DNA of 64,000 bases from Anaerolineae bacterium. GTDB taxonomy: Bacteria > Chloroflexota > Anaerolineae > Aggregatilineales > Phototrophicaceae. Position numbers and translations under genes: made by a program. Location: assembly GCA_022822305.1 (NCBI GenBank), contig JAJEBY010000003.1, forward strand, positions 372,001 to 436,000. Direction: 5' to 3'. Of the stretch, positions 25,862 through 34,141 are shown one piece after another. The notes below the pieces were generated by a model, which worked only from the letters and a program-made list of their open reading frames with translations, made no database searches and had not been told where the DNA came from. Within the stretch, counting starts at the first letter, position 1, and every line of letters begins with the position of its first letter.

Positions 25862-25981
25862 TCCGTGAAGATGAGTCAGGAATCCACAAGACACCCAGAG
25901 AGTTTCCTTAGTGCTGCTGCCGTTAGGCCCTGACACGGTTCGGAATTTTCTGCCGCAAGGGGCCCGACTCATCATCACGGA
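25862..25981 (-). ncRNA. ffs: Signal recognition particle RNA (small bacterial type)
   Basis: Read on the minus strand, bases 25966-25980 pair with 25863-25877 over 15 positions (one mismatch), closing a hairpin of about 120 nt. The apical part contains the SRP core: CCGTGTCAGG, then GCC-TAAC-GGC, then AGCAGCACTAA, which forms the Ffh-binding symmetric and asymmetric loops. The apical tetraloop is UAAC (URRC class) in place of the common GGAA. A T6 run follows at the 3' end. A near-ideal promoter lies upstream. SRP RNA pairs with Ffh to target nascent membrane proteins. The gene lies between the TPR protein and trpB2, opposite in direction. Confidence 0.9.
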
Positions 25982-25999
25982 CAAGCACAGATTGACGCG

Positions 26000-26028
26000 A
26001 GTATAGTCTCGGTAAATGCCCTAGTCAA
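26000..26028 (-). promoter_or_regulatory. Sigma-70-type promoter of the SRP RNA
   Basis: On the minus strand TTGACT (26023-26028), a 17-base spacer and TATACT (26000-26005). This is the best promoter match in the window and would start transcription about 12 bases before the folded RNA. Confidence 0.8.
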
Positions 26029-26049
26029 GATTGCGCGTCTGGCGCGATT

Positions 26050-26134
26050 CTTCTCCATCCCCCGGCCCAGGTTCCCCCCGTAAATCCCTTCCGTTTGTCG
26101 GGGGGCATCCCAGCAAGCTAGGGAAGGGGAGCGC
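26050..26134. repeat. Class 2 dispersed repeat
   Basis: C-rich block CATCCCCCGGCCC followed by a G-rich arm. The 25 bases at 26109-26133 are the exact reverse complement of 47831-47855, more than 21 kb away. Confidence 0.7.
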
Positions 26135-26291
26135 CACTGCCCGGCTCTGACTAGATCCTGAACCATCACATCAAGAGTGGTTTCCCCTCAATAAATCTGT
26201 GGGGAATGCATTTGCGTGTCGCGAGAAGTTGAAAACAGCCCAGCCCTTAGACATAATACGGACGTTAATCAGACGCAGGGAGAACGTTAAA

Positions 26292-27656
26292 ATGTCTGAC
26301 GATATACGATTTGATCTTCCGCAAAGCGCGATCCCGGAAAACTGGTACAACGTACAGGCGGATTTGCCGCGACCGCTGCCGCCGGTCTTGCATCCCGGCA
26401 CGCATCAACCGGTGGGCCCGGATGACCTGGCGCCGCTCTTCCCAATGGGATTGATCATGCAGGAGGTGAGCCAGGATCGCTGGATCGAGATTCCAGACGA
26501 AATCCGCGAGATCTACAAGCTCTGGCGTCCGACGCCGCTGTTTCGGGCGCGGCGGCTGGAGCGCGCGCTCGATACCCCGGCGCATATCTACTACAAATAC
26601 GAGGGCGTTTCGCCGTCCGGCAGCCACAAACTGAATACCGCCACCGCGCAAGCCTATTACAACAAACAGGAAGGCGTTACCGGCCTGACAACGGAAACGG
26701 GCGCCGGACAATGGGGCACGGCGCTGGCGCAAGCCTGCAACTTCTTCGACATGGAATGCTTCGTCTACATGGTGCGCATCAGTTATGAGCATAAACCCTA
26801 TCGCCGCGCCATCATGCAGAGCTTCGGCGCGGAAGTCACAGCCAGCCCCAGCGCTACCACGGATTCCGGCCAGGCCATACTCGCGCAAGATCCGGACAGC
26901 CCCGGTTCCCTGGGCATCGCCATCAGCGAAGCCGTCGAAGTGGCGGCCAAGAGCGGCGGCCAATACAAATACGCGCTGGGCAGCGTGCTCAATCATGTGC
27001 TGATGCATCAGACGGTCATCGGCCAGGAAGCGCTGCAGCAGATGGAACTGGCCGGCGAGTATCCTGATGTGGTAATCGGACCCACCGGCGGCGGCAGCAA
27101 CTTCGCCGGCATCGCCCTGCCCTTCTTGCATCAAAACCTGACCGCTGGCAAGCAGACGCGCTTGCTGGGTGTGGAGCCGGCCGCTTGCCCGAGCTTGACG
27201 CGTGGGGTATACGCCTATGACTTTGGCGATACCGTGGGGATGACGCCGCTGGTCAAGATGTACACCTTGGGGCACGGCTTCGTGCCGCCACCCTTGCACG
27301 CGGGCGGTCTGCGCTATCACGGCATGGCTTCGATCATCTGCGAACTCTGGGATCAGAATCTGCTGGATATGCGCGCCATCCCGCAGATGGAGACCTTCGG
27401 CGCGGCTATCACCTTTGCCAAAGCCGAGGGGATAGTGGCGGCGCCGGAAGCCGCGCATGGCATCGCTGGCGCCATCCGCGAAGCGCTGGCAGCCAAAGAA
27501 GCTGGCGATTCTCGCGTTATCCTGTTCAACCTGTGTGGGCATGGTCACTTCGACATGAGCGCCTATGACGCCTATCTGGGCGGAGAACTGAGCAACTACG
27601 CCTATCCGCAGGAAGCGATTGACCGCGCCATGCAAGAATTGCCGCAGCTAAGCTGA
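26292..27656 (+). CDS. trpB2: Tryptophan synthase beta chain, TrpB2 type
   Basis: A 454-residue PLP enzyme of the long TrpB2 branch. It has the PLP lysine in SGSHKLNTA (Lys113), the ammonia and indole tunnel segment TTETGAGQWGTALA, and the phosphate-binding loop PTGGGSNFAG. The N-terminal extension (IPENWYN...RPLPPVLHPGT) is typical of this type. It condenses indole with serine to give tryptophan. TrpB2 enzymes often work without TrpA, and no trpA is nearby. ATG 26292 has GGGAG upstream; the open frame before it (from 26199) lacks this and is not supported. Confidence 0.93.
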   Translation: MSDDIRFDLPQSAIPENWYNVQADLPRPLPPVLHPGTHQPVGPDDLAPLFPMGLIMQEVSQDRWIEIPDEIREIYKLWRPTPLFRARRLERALDTPAHIYYKYEGVSPSGSHKLNTATAQAYYNKQEGVTGLTTETGAGQWGTALAQACNFFDMECFVYMVRISYEHKPYRRAIMQSFGAEVTASPSATTDSGQAILAQDPDSPGSLGIAISEAVEVAAKSGGQYKYALGSVLNHVLMHQTVIGQEALQQMELAGEYPDVVIGPTGGGSNFAGIALPFLHQNLTAGKQTRLLGVEPAACPSLTRGVYAYDFGDTVGMTPLVKMYTLGHGFVPPPLHAGGLRYHGMASIICELWDQNLLDMRAIPQMETFGAAITFAKAEGIVAAPEAAHGIAGAIREALAAKEAGDSRVILFNLCGHGHFDMSAYDAYLGGELSNYAYPQEAIDRAMQELPQLS

Positions 27657-27678
27657 CGCCAGAACGGGCGTCGGCGAC

Positions 27679-27712
27679 ATTCCCCGTCTCCCAGCGATAT
27701 GAGACGGGGAAT
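27679..27712 (+). terminator. Strong hairpin after trpB2
   Basis: A perfect 12-bp stem (ATTCCCCGTCTC with GAGACGGGGAAT) and a ten-base loop, 23 bases after the trpB2 stop. There is no T run, so termination is inferred from position and stability only. Confidence 0.45.
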
Positions 27713-27750
27713 CGGCGGCTGGCAAGCTAGCCCACTATAGAAGACGCCTC

Positions 27751-27756
27751 TATAAT
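27751..27756 (+). promoter_or_regulatory. -10 box of the LysM lipoprotein gene
   Basis: TATAAT, 115 bases before ATG 27871, without a clear -35 box. Confidence 0.35.
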
Positions 27757-27870
27757 TGAAATGAATTGAATTTGCTCGGCGCGCCCGGGATGTTTGTTGG
27801 TTGCGTCGGGGATTTGCCACACGCTCATTTCCGCCTTAGCGATGCGTGTCGAACGAGAGGCGAAGACTAG

Positions 27871-28740
27871 ATGAAGCGACGATTGCTATTCCCACTTATG
27901 ATCTGCGCCTTGGCGCTAGCGGGCTGCTATCGTCAGGCCGAAGAACCCATCCAGCAGGTCAGTGGCAGCCAGGCAGAGCCAACCGATGCGCCCTTCACCA
28001 TAACCACGCCTGTCGTCGCGGTTGGGGATGCCGACAGCGCGGCTGGGTCTGAAGACGCCACCGCTGCCGTAGCGCCAACCGCTACCAGCCTCTACATCAC
28101 GCCGGAAGTGCTGCCAGGCCAGGTTGAGCAGCCGACGGTCATAGTGCCAACCGCCGTCATCATCGTTCCGACGAATGCCGATGGCTCGTCGACGCGAGTC
28201 TTCATTCTGCCAACACCGACGCTCACTTTCGCCGAGCAGTTGGATCCCGGCGACGATTGTGTATACAGCGTCGTGCCCGGAGATACCTTGTTTAGGCTGT
28301 CGCTCGCGTACGCCACGACTGTGGAAGCGTTCTTCGAAGCCAATCAACTGGAAAGCGACGCGCTGAGCATCGGGCAATTGCTCTTGATACCCGGTTGTGA
28401 ACCATCTACACCGGAAGAACCGGTGGAGGAGGCGCCTACGGCCGCGCCGTCGCCGGTCCCGGTCCAGCAAGACGGTGCGATAGCAGTGGAAACCGAAGCT
28501 ATCGTCGCTACCGCTGAACCCACGCCAATGCTGCTCGATGGAAAACGCATTCATGTGGCGTCCGCCGGCGAGACCTGGGCCAGCATCGCCTTGCGCTACC
28601 AGACAACTGTTGAAGCGCTTCTCAACGCCAATGAACTTGAAGCAGGCGCCCAGCTATCTCCCGGGCAAGAACTCGTCATTCCAGATGAGAGCGATCCGCC
28701 CCCTGAAGACGAAGGGGCCGGAGAAGAGGACGACAGCTAG
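27871..28740 (+). CDS. LysM-domain lipoprotein
   Basis: A 289-residue lipoprotein: signal peptide ending in the lipobox LALAGC (Cys19), a long Thr/Pro/Val-rich linker, a first LysM domain (about 131-172: YSVVPGDTLFRLSLAYATTVEAFFEANQ....IGQLLLIP), a second Pro/Glu linker, and a second LysM (about 226-271: IHVASAGETWASIALRYQTTVEALLNANEL). An acidic tail ends the protein. LysM domains bind peptidoglycan or other N-acetylglucosamine polymers, so it is likely held at the outer face of the membrane and attached to the wall. Its last four bases overlap the end of the convergent M42 gene. Confidence 0.9.
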   Translation: MKRRLLFPLMICALALAGCYRQAEEPIQQVSGSQAEPTDAPFTITTPVVAVGDADSAAGSEDATAAVAPTATSLYITPEVLPGQVEQPTVIVPTAVIIVPTNADGSSTRVFILPTPTLTFAEQLDPGDDCVYSVVPGDTLFRLSLAYATTVEAFFEANQLESDALSIGQLLLIPGCEPSTPEEPVEEAPTAAPSPVPVQQDGAIAVETEAIVATAEPTPMLLDGKRIHVASAGETWASIALRYQTTVEALLNANELEAGAQLSPGQELVIPDESDPPPEDEGAGEEDDS

Positions 28741-29786
28741 CTTGGCTTCTGATCGCGCTGGAAGGTCTCCGGCGTGATGGCATTCAAGACCGCCTGCGAC
28801 AGCCGCAGCACATCTCCATAATCATCAAGATTCAGCAGCGCCGTCGGCGTATGAATATAGCGGCACGGTACCGACATATTCATCGTCGGCACGCCGGTGT
28901 GAGACGTATGGATGGCGCCGCCGTCTGTGCCTCCGCCGCCGGCCGTCTTGAGTTGATAGGGAATCTCGTCCGCCTCGGCAGTCTCCCGAAGAAAGGCCAA
29001 CACGCGCGGATCCGTAATCATACTGCGGTCCATCAACGACAAGACGACGCCTTGCCCCATCCTGGTGGCGGGATTGACTGACAGATCGTCGGCATCGATT
29101 TCACGCTTGGGGTTGGGCACATCATAAGCCGGCGTGCCTTCTAGCACGATCGCGGCATCAGGTCGCAATCGCTGGGCCGCAACTTTTGCCCCGCGCAAGC
29201 CGATTTCTTCTTGCACGGTGAAAGCGGCCGCAACCGTGACCGGATACGGGCCACTCTGTAAAATATCCACCAGAATCGAACAGCCAACACGATCATCGAA
29301 TGATTTGCCGCGGACGACTTTGTCGCTGAGCGCCGCATAGTAACTGTCAAAGGCGATGCGATCGCCGGGTTCGGCGGCGCTTTTGTCCCGAGCGCCCACA
29401 TCAATGCGCAGTTGGTCCATCGCTATCGTTTTCATGTCTTTCCACATGTGAATCGGTTTCCACATGACAACGCCCGGCGTCCGCTTGGCGCCGACCTTCA
29501 CGCGCAAACCGGGCAAAACGCGGGCGTCGATGCCGCCGACGCTGGTGAACTGGATTAAGCCGTTGGAATCGACCGCCGTCACCATCATGCCGATTTCGTC
29601 CATGTGCGCTGCGATCATGACTGAATAATCGGGATAGCGCGTACCCTTTTGCAGCGCTGTCACATTGCCGATAGAATCGACCTTTAGATCAGTCACATGA
29701 TCTGCGATGGCGGGGACGATGATGCTGCGAACGTCGTCCTCCTCGCCGCTTACGCCAATCGCGTTGGAAAGTTCTTCTAGAATCAT
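28737..29786 (-). CDS. M42-family metallo-aminopeptidase
   Basis: A 349-residue cytoplasmic peptidase of the TET/glutamyl aminopeptidase type. Metal ligands and catalytic residues are in place: AHMDEIG, KSFDDRVG, the catalytic Glu pair in VQEEIGLRGA, GGTDGGAIH and the final His in RYIHTP. It releases N-terminal residues from peptides in a dodecameric shell. Candidate starts are ATG 29789 and 29786 after AAGGA; 29786 has the better spacing. A TATACT box lies about 80 bases upstream on the minus strand. Confidence 0.93.
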   Translation of the reverse strand: MILEELSNAIGVSGEEDDVRSIIVPAIADHVTDLKVDSIGNVTALQKGTRYPDYSVMIAAHMDEIGMMVTAVDSNGLIQFTSVGGIDARVLPGLRVKVGAKRTPGVVMWKPIHMWKDMKTIAMDQLRIDVGARDKSAAEPGDRIAFDSYYAALSDKVVRGKSFDDRVGCSILVDILQSGPYPVTVAAAFTVQEEIGLRGAKVAAQRLRPDAAIVLEGTPAYDVPNPKREIDADDLSVNPATRMGQGVVLSLMDRSMITDPRVLAFLRETAEADEIPYQLKTAGGGGTDGGAIHTSHTGVPTMNMSVPCRYIHTPTALLNLDDYGDVLRLSQAVLNAITPETFQRDQKPS

Positions 29787-30034
29787 CATCAATCCTTAGG
29801 CGAGCCGCACGGGCAAACAGCGGGAGCGATCCCAAAACTGCTGCCGATCAAAGTACAACAAGTATAGCCCATTGTGAGCGCCAAGATAAGAGCGCAAGTT
29901 TTCGGCGTCAGCTGGCGCGAATTCTGAATGATCAAAAGATGGGATGTTCGAAAACTGGAGCAAGAGGCGGGCGGCAGCGTAAATCCGGGCGAAGGGTCAC
30001 CGGATTGCCGCTGCCGGCCATGCGATGAATTGAA

Positions 30035-30196
30035 TCAGGACGTGTTATTGAGGCTGTCGATGATGTTGGAGAAGATATTGCCGATCGCCGGACCCAAGAG
30101 TGCGAGGATAACGATAACAACCACGGCGACCAATACGAGGATCAACGCGTATTCTACCAGCCCCTGCCCTTCGTCGTTATGTGGCTTAAAGCGCAT
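30035..30196 (-). CDS. Flp-family type IVb pilin
   Basis: A 53-residue prepilin: short basic leader MRFKPHNDEGQG, then the cleavage site before LVEYALILVLVAVVVIVILALLG and a C-terminal helix. The GQG/LVEYA junction and Glu at position 3 of the mature form are typical of Flp pilins assembled by Tad systems. ATG 30196 has AGGAG eight bases upstream, which removes 23 codons from the open frame. No Tad ATPase, secretin or prepilin peptidase gene is in the window, so assembly proteins must be encoded elsewhere. Confidence 0.9.
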   Translation of the reverse strand: MRFKPHNDEGQGLVEYALILVLVAVVVIVILALLGPAIGNIFSNIIDSLNNTS

Positions 30197-30379
30197 AATA
30201 GATCTCCTGCGACAATTGCTATTGCGTAGACTGCGAAAACTTGTCAATCGAAAACAATATAGCACAGGTTAGGACAGTAGGCAATCAGCGTGGGCTAATG
30301 ATGGCGCCTGCCGGCCAGTCACACGGGTCGGCAATCCTCGCGCGTCGCTGCGCGCGGCAAGGTTCAGTCGCAAGCGCAA

Positions 30380-33133
30380 TCAATCGTAGCGAAGTACATT
30401 TAGCACCCGCTCCTGCAAAGCGACGCGGGCGCTGAGGAAAGTGGCGGTCCAGCCGATGAGAATGGAAGCGATCAACAGGATAGCTGCGACCAGGCGGGCG
30501 TCGGCGGGCAAGGGAATGACGATGCCTCCAGCCGCCGAAAGCAGGCTGATGATGAGGGCGCTCAAGCCGATGCCGATGACGGCGCTCAGCAAGCCGATCA
30601 GGCTCGATTCGATCAGCATGATGCGCAGCACGCGTCCGGACTTCAGCCCGATGGCTTTGAGAATGCCGATCTGACGCCGGCGCTCCAGCGTGGACAGGGC
30701 GACCGTATTGGCCATGATGACCGCGGCGGCAAAAAGCGACAAGATGCCGACTATGGTCGGGATAGCCGCGAACTGATCAATCAGCCGGGCGATCAGGCCA
30801 TCGATGAATTTGACATCAATGGCGAAGGCGAATATGACCGACGACAACTCTGCCAGCGCCCGATTGAGCTGGTCCGGCGGGACCTGGTAGGTATAGAATT
30901 TGAATGTCGGTCCGGGGCTCGCTCGCAGGACATCGGCGGGTATGAAGGCGCCGCTGCCGGAATCGCCGGCGAACGCGGTGGCCGAATCAATGAGACCGAC
31001 GACTTCCAGTTCCAGTTCGTAACTTTCATCGATCTCGACTGACACGCGACTGCCGACGGCGATCTGCAGACGGTTGGCCATCTCCAGCGGCAGCACGACC
31101 AGATTCTGGCCGGCATCTTCCAGCGTCAGCATGCGACCGGCGGACACGCCGCCCTGCCCATCGTAGATATCGGGCTTGTTCGATTCCCAAACGGAAATAT
31201 CAAGATGATTGTCTACCGAGACAATGTCGCCGTCGCTGGCGGTGATGGCGCCGTCATAGTCAGCGATCGTGGTGCGATACTCAATATCGATATCCTGCAG
31301 GGCGCCTTCAATGGCATTTTCAATCAGCGAGCGCGGCAATCCGGGAAAGGGGAAGACCAGCACGTTGCCGCCGAAGCTGCGACTGAGCTGGAAATTCAGC
31401 AATTCGCGCGTGCCTTCGCCGACGAAAGTGATACTGCTCAATGCGAGCATGCCGGCGCTCAGCGCCAGCAAGGTGGTCGCGGTGCGCAGGCGGTTGGTGG
31501 ACAGGTTGCGTAGCGCCAAACGCAGGGTAACCGAGCCGAAGGACGGCAGTTTGCCGATCAAAAGAACGATAATCCACAGAACGCCAATCATCAGACCAAA
31601 GACGGCGAAGGTCGCCGCCACGCCGACAATGCCGGCCAGATAGGAAGAGGGCACTTCCCCGGCCTCGCCGTCCTGAAAGCGCCTGCCGAAGGGTGGACCG
31701 CGGCGCTCGTCTTCGTCACCTTCGGGCTCGACCGACGCGGCGGCTTCCGGCGCTTCGATTGTCGACTCGGTCAAATTGGCCGCGACCAATTCAAAGGAAG
31801 GACGTACGATATGTCCGACGACCAGTCCCAGGCTGATCGTCACGAAGACGAGCAAGCCGATCGACTGCAAGATTCCCAGCGCCGCCAGCTGGTTTTCGTT
31901 GGGGCGCAAGATGATATTGGGTCGCACCCGCACCGCCGTCAAAATCGGAGCGACGCCGAAGATGGCGCTGACGACCATGCCCAAGGTGAAACCAAAAATC
32001 AGCGCCTCGGGATACACGCGCCAATTCAGCGGTTGACGCAGCGCCACCGAGCCATATTCATTGACGATGACGCTCAGGCCGATGCCAACTACCATGCCCA
32101 AAAGACTGCCGAAGAAACCCAGCATCAAGCCTTCGGTGAAGAACAAGGCAGCGACTTGTCGCCCACGGACGCCGAATGTCTTGATCGCAGCGATTTCATT
32201 GGTGCGGCGTCGAACTAGAACCAACATCGTATTCATGATGCCAACGCCGCCGATCAGCAGCGCGCCCAGCCCCATCACTACCACGAAATCACCCAGATAC
32301 TGCGAGATCTCTTGATAGGTCTGCAGCAGATCAAGTGTCGATGTGACGCGCGCTTCTGGCGCAATACGCTCGATTTCGGCGCTATACAACTCGACTTGCG
32401 CTTGATCGAGCGCCTGCGGGAACAAGACGCCAATGCGGTTGGGCGCGTATTCATCGCTGATCACCTGGCTGGCATTGGCGAGGTCAAAATAGGCGAAGCC
32501 GAAAAAAGCATTGAGGAAGTTGCTGACGCTGCTCTCTTCCGCCGTGGAAACGATACCGCGCACGGTGAAAAGCTCGTCAGTGCCGGTGACGCGCACCTTG
32601 TCTCCGACAGCTATTTCGCTCTGCTCCGCCAGGTTGTCGCTGATGACGACATCGTTGCCTCCGGTGAACAAATCGACAAGCGGCGTATCGGGAGGGTCGA
32701 TGGCTCGGATGGTATGCGTGGGCGGGTAGCTGCCCGGATTGACAAAATAGCTGCCGACGAAGCTGGGACGGCCGTATTGATTTTCATCCGCCTTGGTGAC
32801 TTGCAAGTTGCGCCCGGTCATGAAAGCGGACGTAACCGCGCCGTTGGCCTCGGCCCACGACAAGAGTTCATCCAGCTGCGCCTCCGAAAAAGCGCGGGGA
32901 TCGCTATTGCCGAAGCTGGCGAACAGCCCGTCGTTGCGGATCAACAGATCGCCCTTGGTCTCGATGCGCACGTTGTCAATCAGGGTATCGCCAATGGCCA
33001 GACCCAGTGACCGCAAAGCGACCACGGTGGCGACGCCGGCGGTGATGCAGAGGATAGCGAGCGTCGTCCAACGCCCGCCGCGCCGGATGTTGCGCCAGGC
33101 ATACATTATGTAGAAGCGCAGTCTCAGCAACAT
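30380..33133 (-). CDS. FtsX-like ABC transporter permease, two-module type
   Basis: A 917-residue membrane protein with two MacB_PCD/FtsX modules. Helix 1 (about 23-45) is followed by a large extracytoplasmic domain, three helices near 280-410, a further pair near 430-450 and 505-530, then a second extracytoplasmic domain and three C-terminal helices (about 790-905). The loops after the helix triplets (RRRTNEIAAIKTFG and LERRRQIGILKAIG) are the contact sites for an ATPase. Such permeases move lipoproteins, lipids or peptides or transmit mechanical force. An acidic insert (EPEGDEDERRG) lies near residue 470. No ATPase is adjacent; the LolD-type gene at 60053 is a candidate partner. A TAGAAT box lies 28 bases upstream of the start. 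Confidence 0.9.
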   Translation of the reverse strand: MLLRLRFYIMYAWRNIRRGGRWTTLAILCITAGVATVVALRSLGLAIGDTLIDNVRIETKGDLLIRNDGLFASFGNSDPRAFSEAQLDELLSWAEANGAVTSAFMTGRNLQVTKADENQYGRPSFVGSYFVNPGSYPPTHTIRAIDPPDTPLVDLFTGGNDVVISDNLAEQSEIAVGDKVRVTGTDELFTVRGIVSTAEESSVSNFLNAFFGFAYFDLANASQVISDEYAPNRIGVLFPQALDQAQVELYSAEIERIAPEARVTSTLDLLQTYQEISQYLGDFVVVMGLGALLIGGVGIMNTMLVLVRRRTNEIAAIKTFGVRGRQVAALFFTEGLMLGFFGSLLGMVVGIGLSVIVNEYGSVALRQPLNWRVYPEALIFGFTLGMVVSAIFGVAPILTAVRVRPNIILRPNENQLAALGILQSIGLLVFVTISLGLVVGHIVRPSFELVAANLTESTIEAPEAAASVEPEGDEDERRGPPFGRRFQDGEAGEVPSSYLAGIVGVAATFAVFGLMIGVLWIIVLLIGKLPSFGSVTLRLALRNLSTNRLRTATTLLALSAGMLALSSITFVGEGTRELLNFQLSRSFGGNVLVFPFPGLPRSLIENAIEGALQDIDIEYRTTIADYDGAITASDGDIVSVDNHLDISVWESNKPDIYDGQGGVSAGRMLTLEDAGQNLVVLPLEMANRLQIAVGSRVSVEIDESYELELEVVGLIDSATAFAGDSGSGAFIPADVLRASPGPTFKFYTYQVPPDQLNRALAELSSVIFAFAIDVKFIDGLIARLIDQFAAIPTIVGILSLFAAAVIMANTVALSTLERRRQIGILKAIGLKSGRVLRIMLIESSLIGLLSAVIGIGLSALIISLLSAAGGIVIPLPADARLVAAILLIASILIGWTATFLSARVALQERVLNVLRYD

Positions 33134-33260
33134 ACAACTCTTCCACGAACGAGTCGCGCTATTCTAAAGTTAAATCTGTGATCTTTGCAGGTGCGGCTTG
33201 GCGGCGGAAACCTGGCGCAAATGCAAGTATGGCTATCGGGCTTGCTCTCCGATATCGATG

Positions 33261-33290
33261 TTGTGCGAGGGGACGCAAATCGATTATAGT
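33261..33290 (+). promoter_or_regulatory. Promoter-like element before the amidotransferase gene
   Basis: TTGTGC, an 18-base spacer and TATAGT, 76 bases before ATG 33367. Confidence 0.35.
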
Positions 33291-33366
33291 GGGAATAGGA
33301 TCAAAGAGGTAAATCGTCCAAGCGCGGCGACTCCCGAGCGTGAATAGCATTGACGAGGACCAAGCT

Positions 33367-34116
33367 ATGAGCAAACCCGTGATTGGCGTCACAACAGGCG
33401 GACGTCGAGAGGACTACATCAAGTCGCGGCACTATGACGCCTTTTACAGTTCTCCGGCGCCCTACGTGGATGCCGTTCGGCGGGCGGGTGGCATCGCCTT
33501 GCTGCTACCGCCAGGGGAGGATGACTGGGATGTAATCTTGCCGATGCTGGATGGCGTCGTGGTGACGGGCGGCACCGATATCGATCCGGCTGAGTATGAC
33601 GGCGACCGCCATAACTCGCATCTGCTAACCTTTGATCACGAGCGGGATCGCAGCGAACTGTCACTGGTGAGGACCCTGCTGGCGGAGCGGCAAACGCCGA
33701 TGCTCTGCATCTGCCGTGGCTTGCAGGTGCTGAACGTAGCCGCCGGCGGCAGCTTGTATGAACATATTCCGGACATTCGCGATGATGATATTCACCGCGA
33801 CGAGGTTGGATTGTGGGCGATGCAGCATATTGAGGTTGAAGCGGACAGTTTGATCGCGGCTGTGATGGGCGCGACCTCCATGACGACCTCTTCCGGGCAT
33901 CACCAGGCGGTAAAGGCGATCGGCGATGGCTTGCGCGTGGTCGCCGTGGCGACGGATGGCATCATCGAAGCCCTGGAAATGCCGGGGCATCCCTGGTTAA
34001 TCGCCGTGCAATGGCATCCGGAAGTCACTGCCAAGCGCGATCCGACGCAGCAGGCGCTCTTCAATGCCTTGATCAAGCAGGCCATCAAACGGCGCAGCGC
34101 CGCCGTACTGCCCTGA
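33367..34116 (+). CDS. Class I glutamine amidotransferase-like hydrolase (peptidase C26)
   Basis: A 249-residue enzyme of the gamma-glutamyl-GABA hydrolase (PuuD-like) family. The nucleophile is the Cys before Arg in LCICRGLQVLN, with His and Glu in VQWHPE. GVVVTGGTDIDPAEY and the FDHERDRSEL segment are typical of the family. It would cleave gamma-glutamyl amides, as in polyamine breakdown, but no other putrescine gene is nearby. ATG 33367 is chosen over GTG 33340 because the family begins at KPVIGV. A second, divergent member is encoded at 46901. Confidence 0.9.
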   Translation: MSKPVIGVTTGGRREDYIKSRHYDAFYSSPAPYVDAVRRAGGIALLLPPGEDDWDVILPMLDGVVVTGGTDIDPAEYDGDRHNSHLLTFDHERDRSELSLVRTLLAERQTPMLCICRGLQVLNVAAGGSLYEHIPDIRDDDIHRDEVGLWAMQHIEVEADSLIAAVMGATSMTTSSGHHQAVKAIGDGLRVVAVATDGIIEALEMPGHPWLIAVQWHPEVTAKRDPTQQALFNALIKQAIKRRSAAVLP

Positions 34117-34141
34117 ATCCGCGCGGCGCTTTCTCACAAGC

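Noticed and set aside
26265..27635. A 456-codon minus-strand frame opposite trpB2
   Set aside because: Shadow of a well-defined gene; no recognisable domain.
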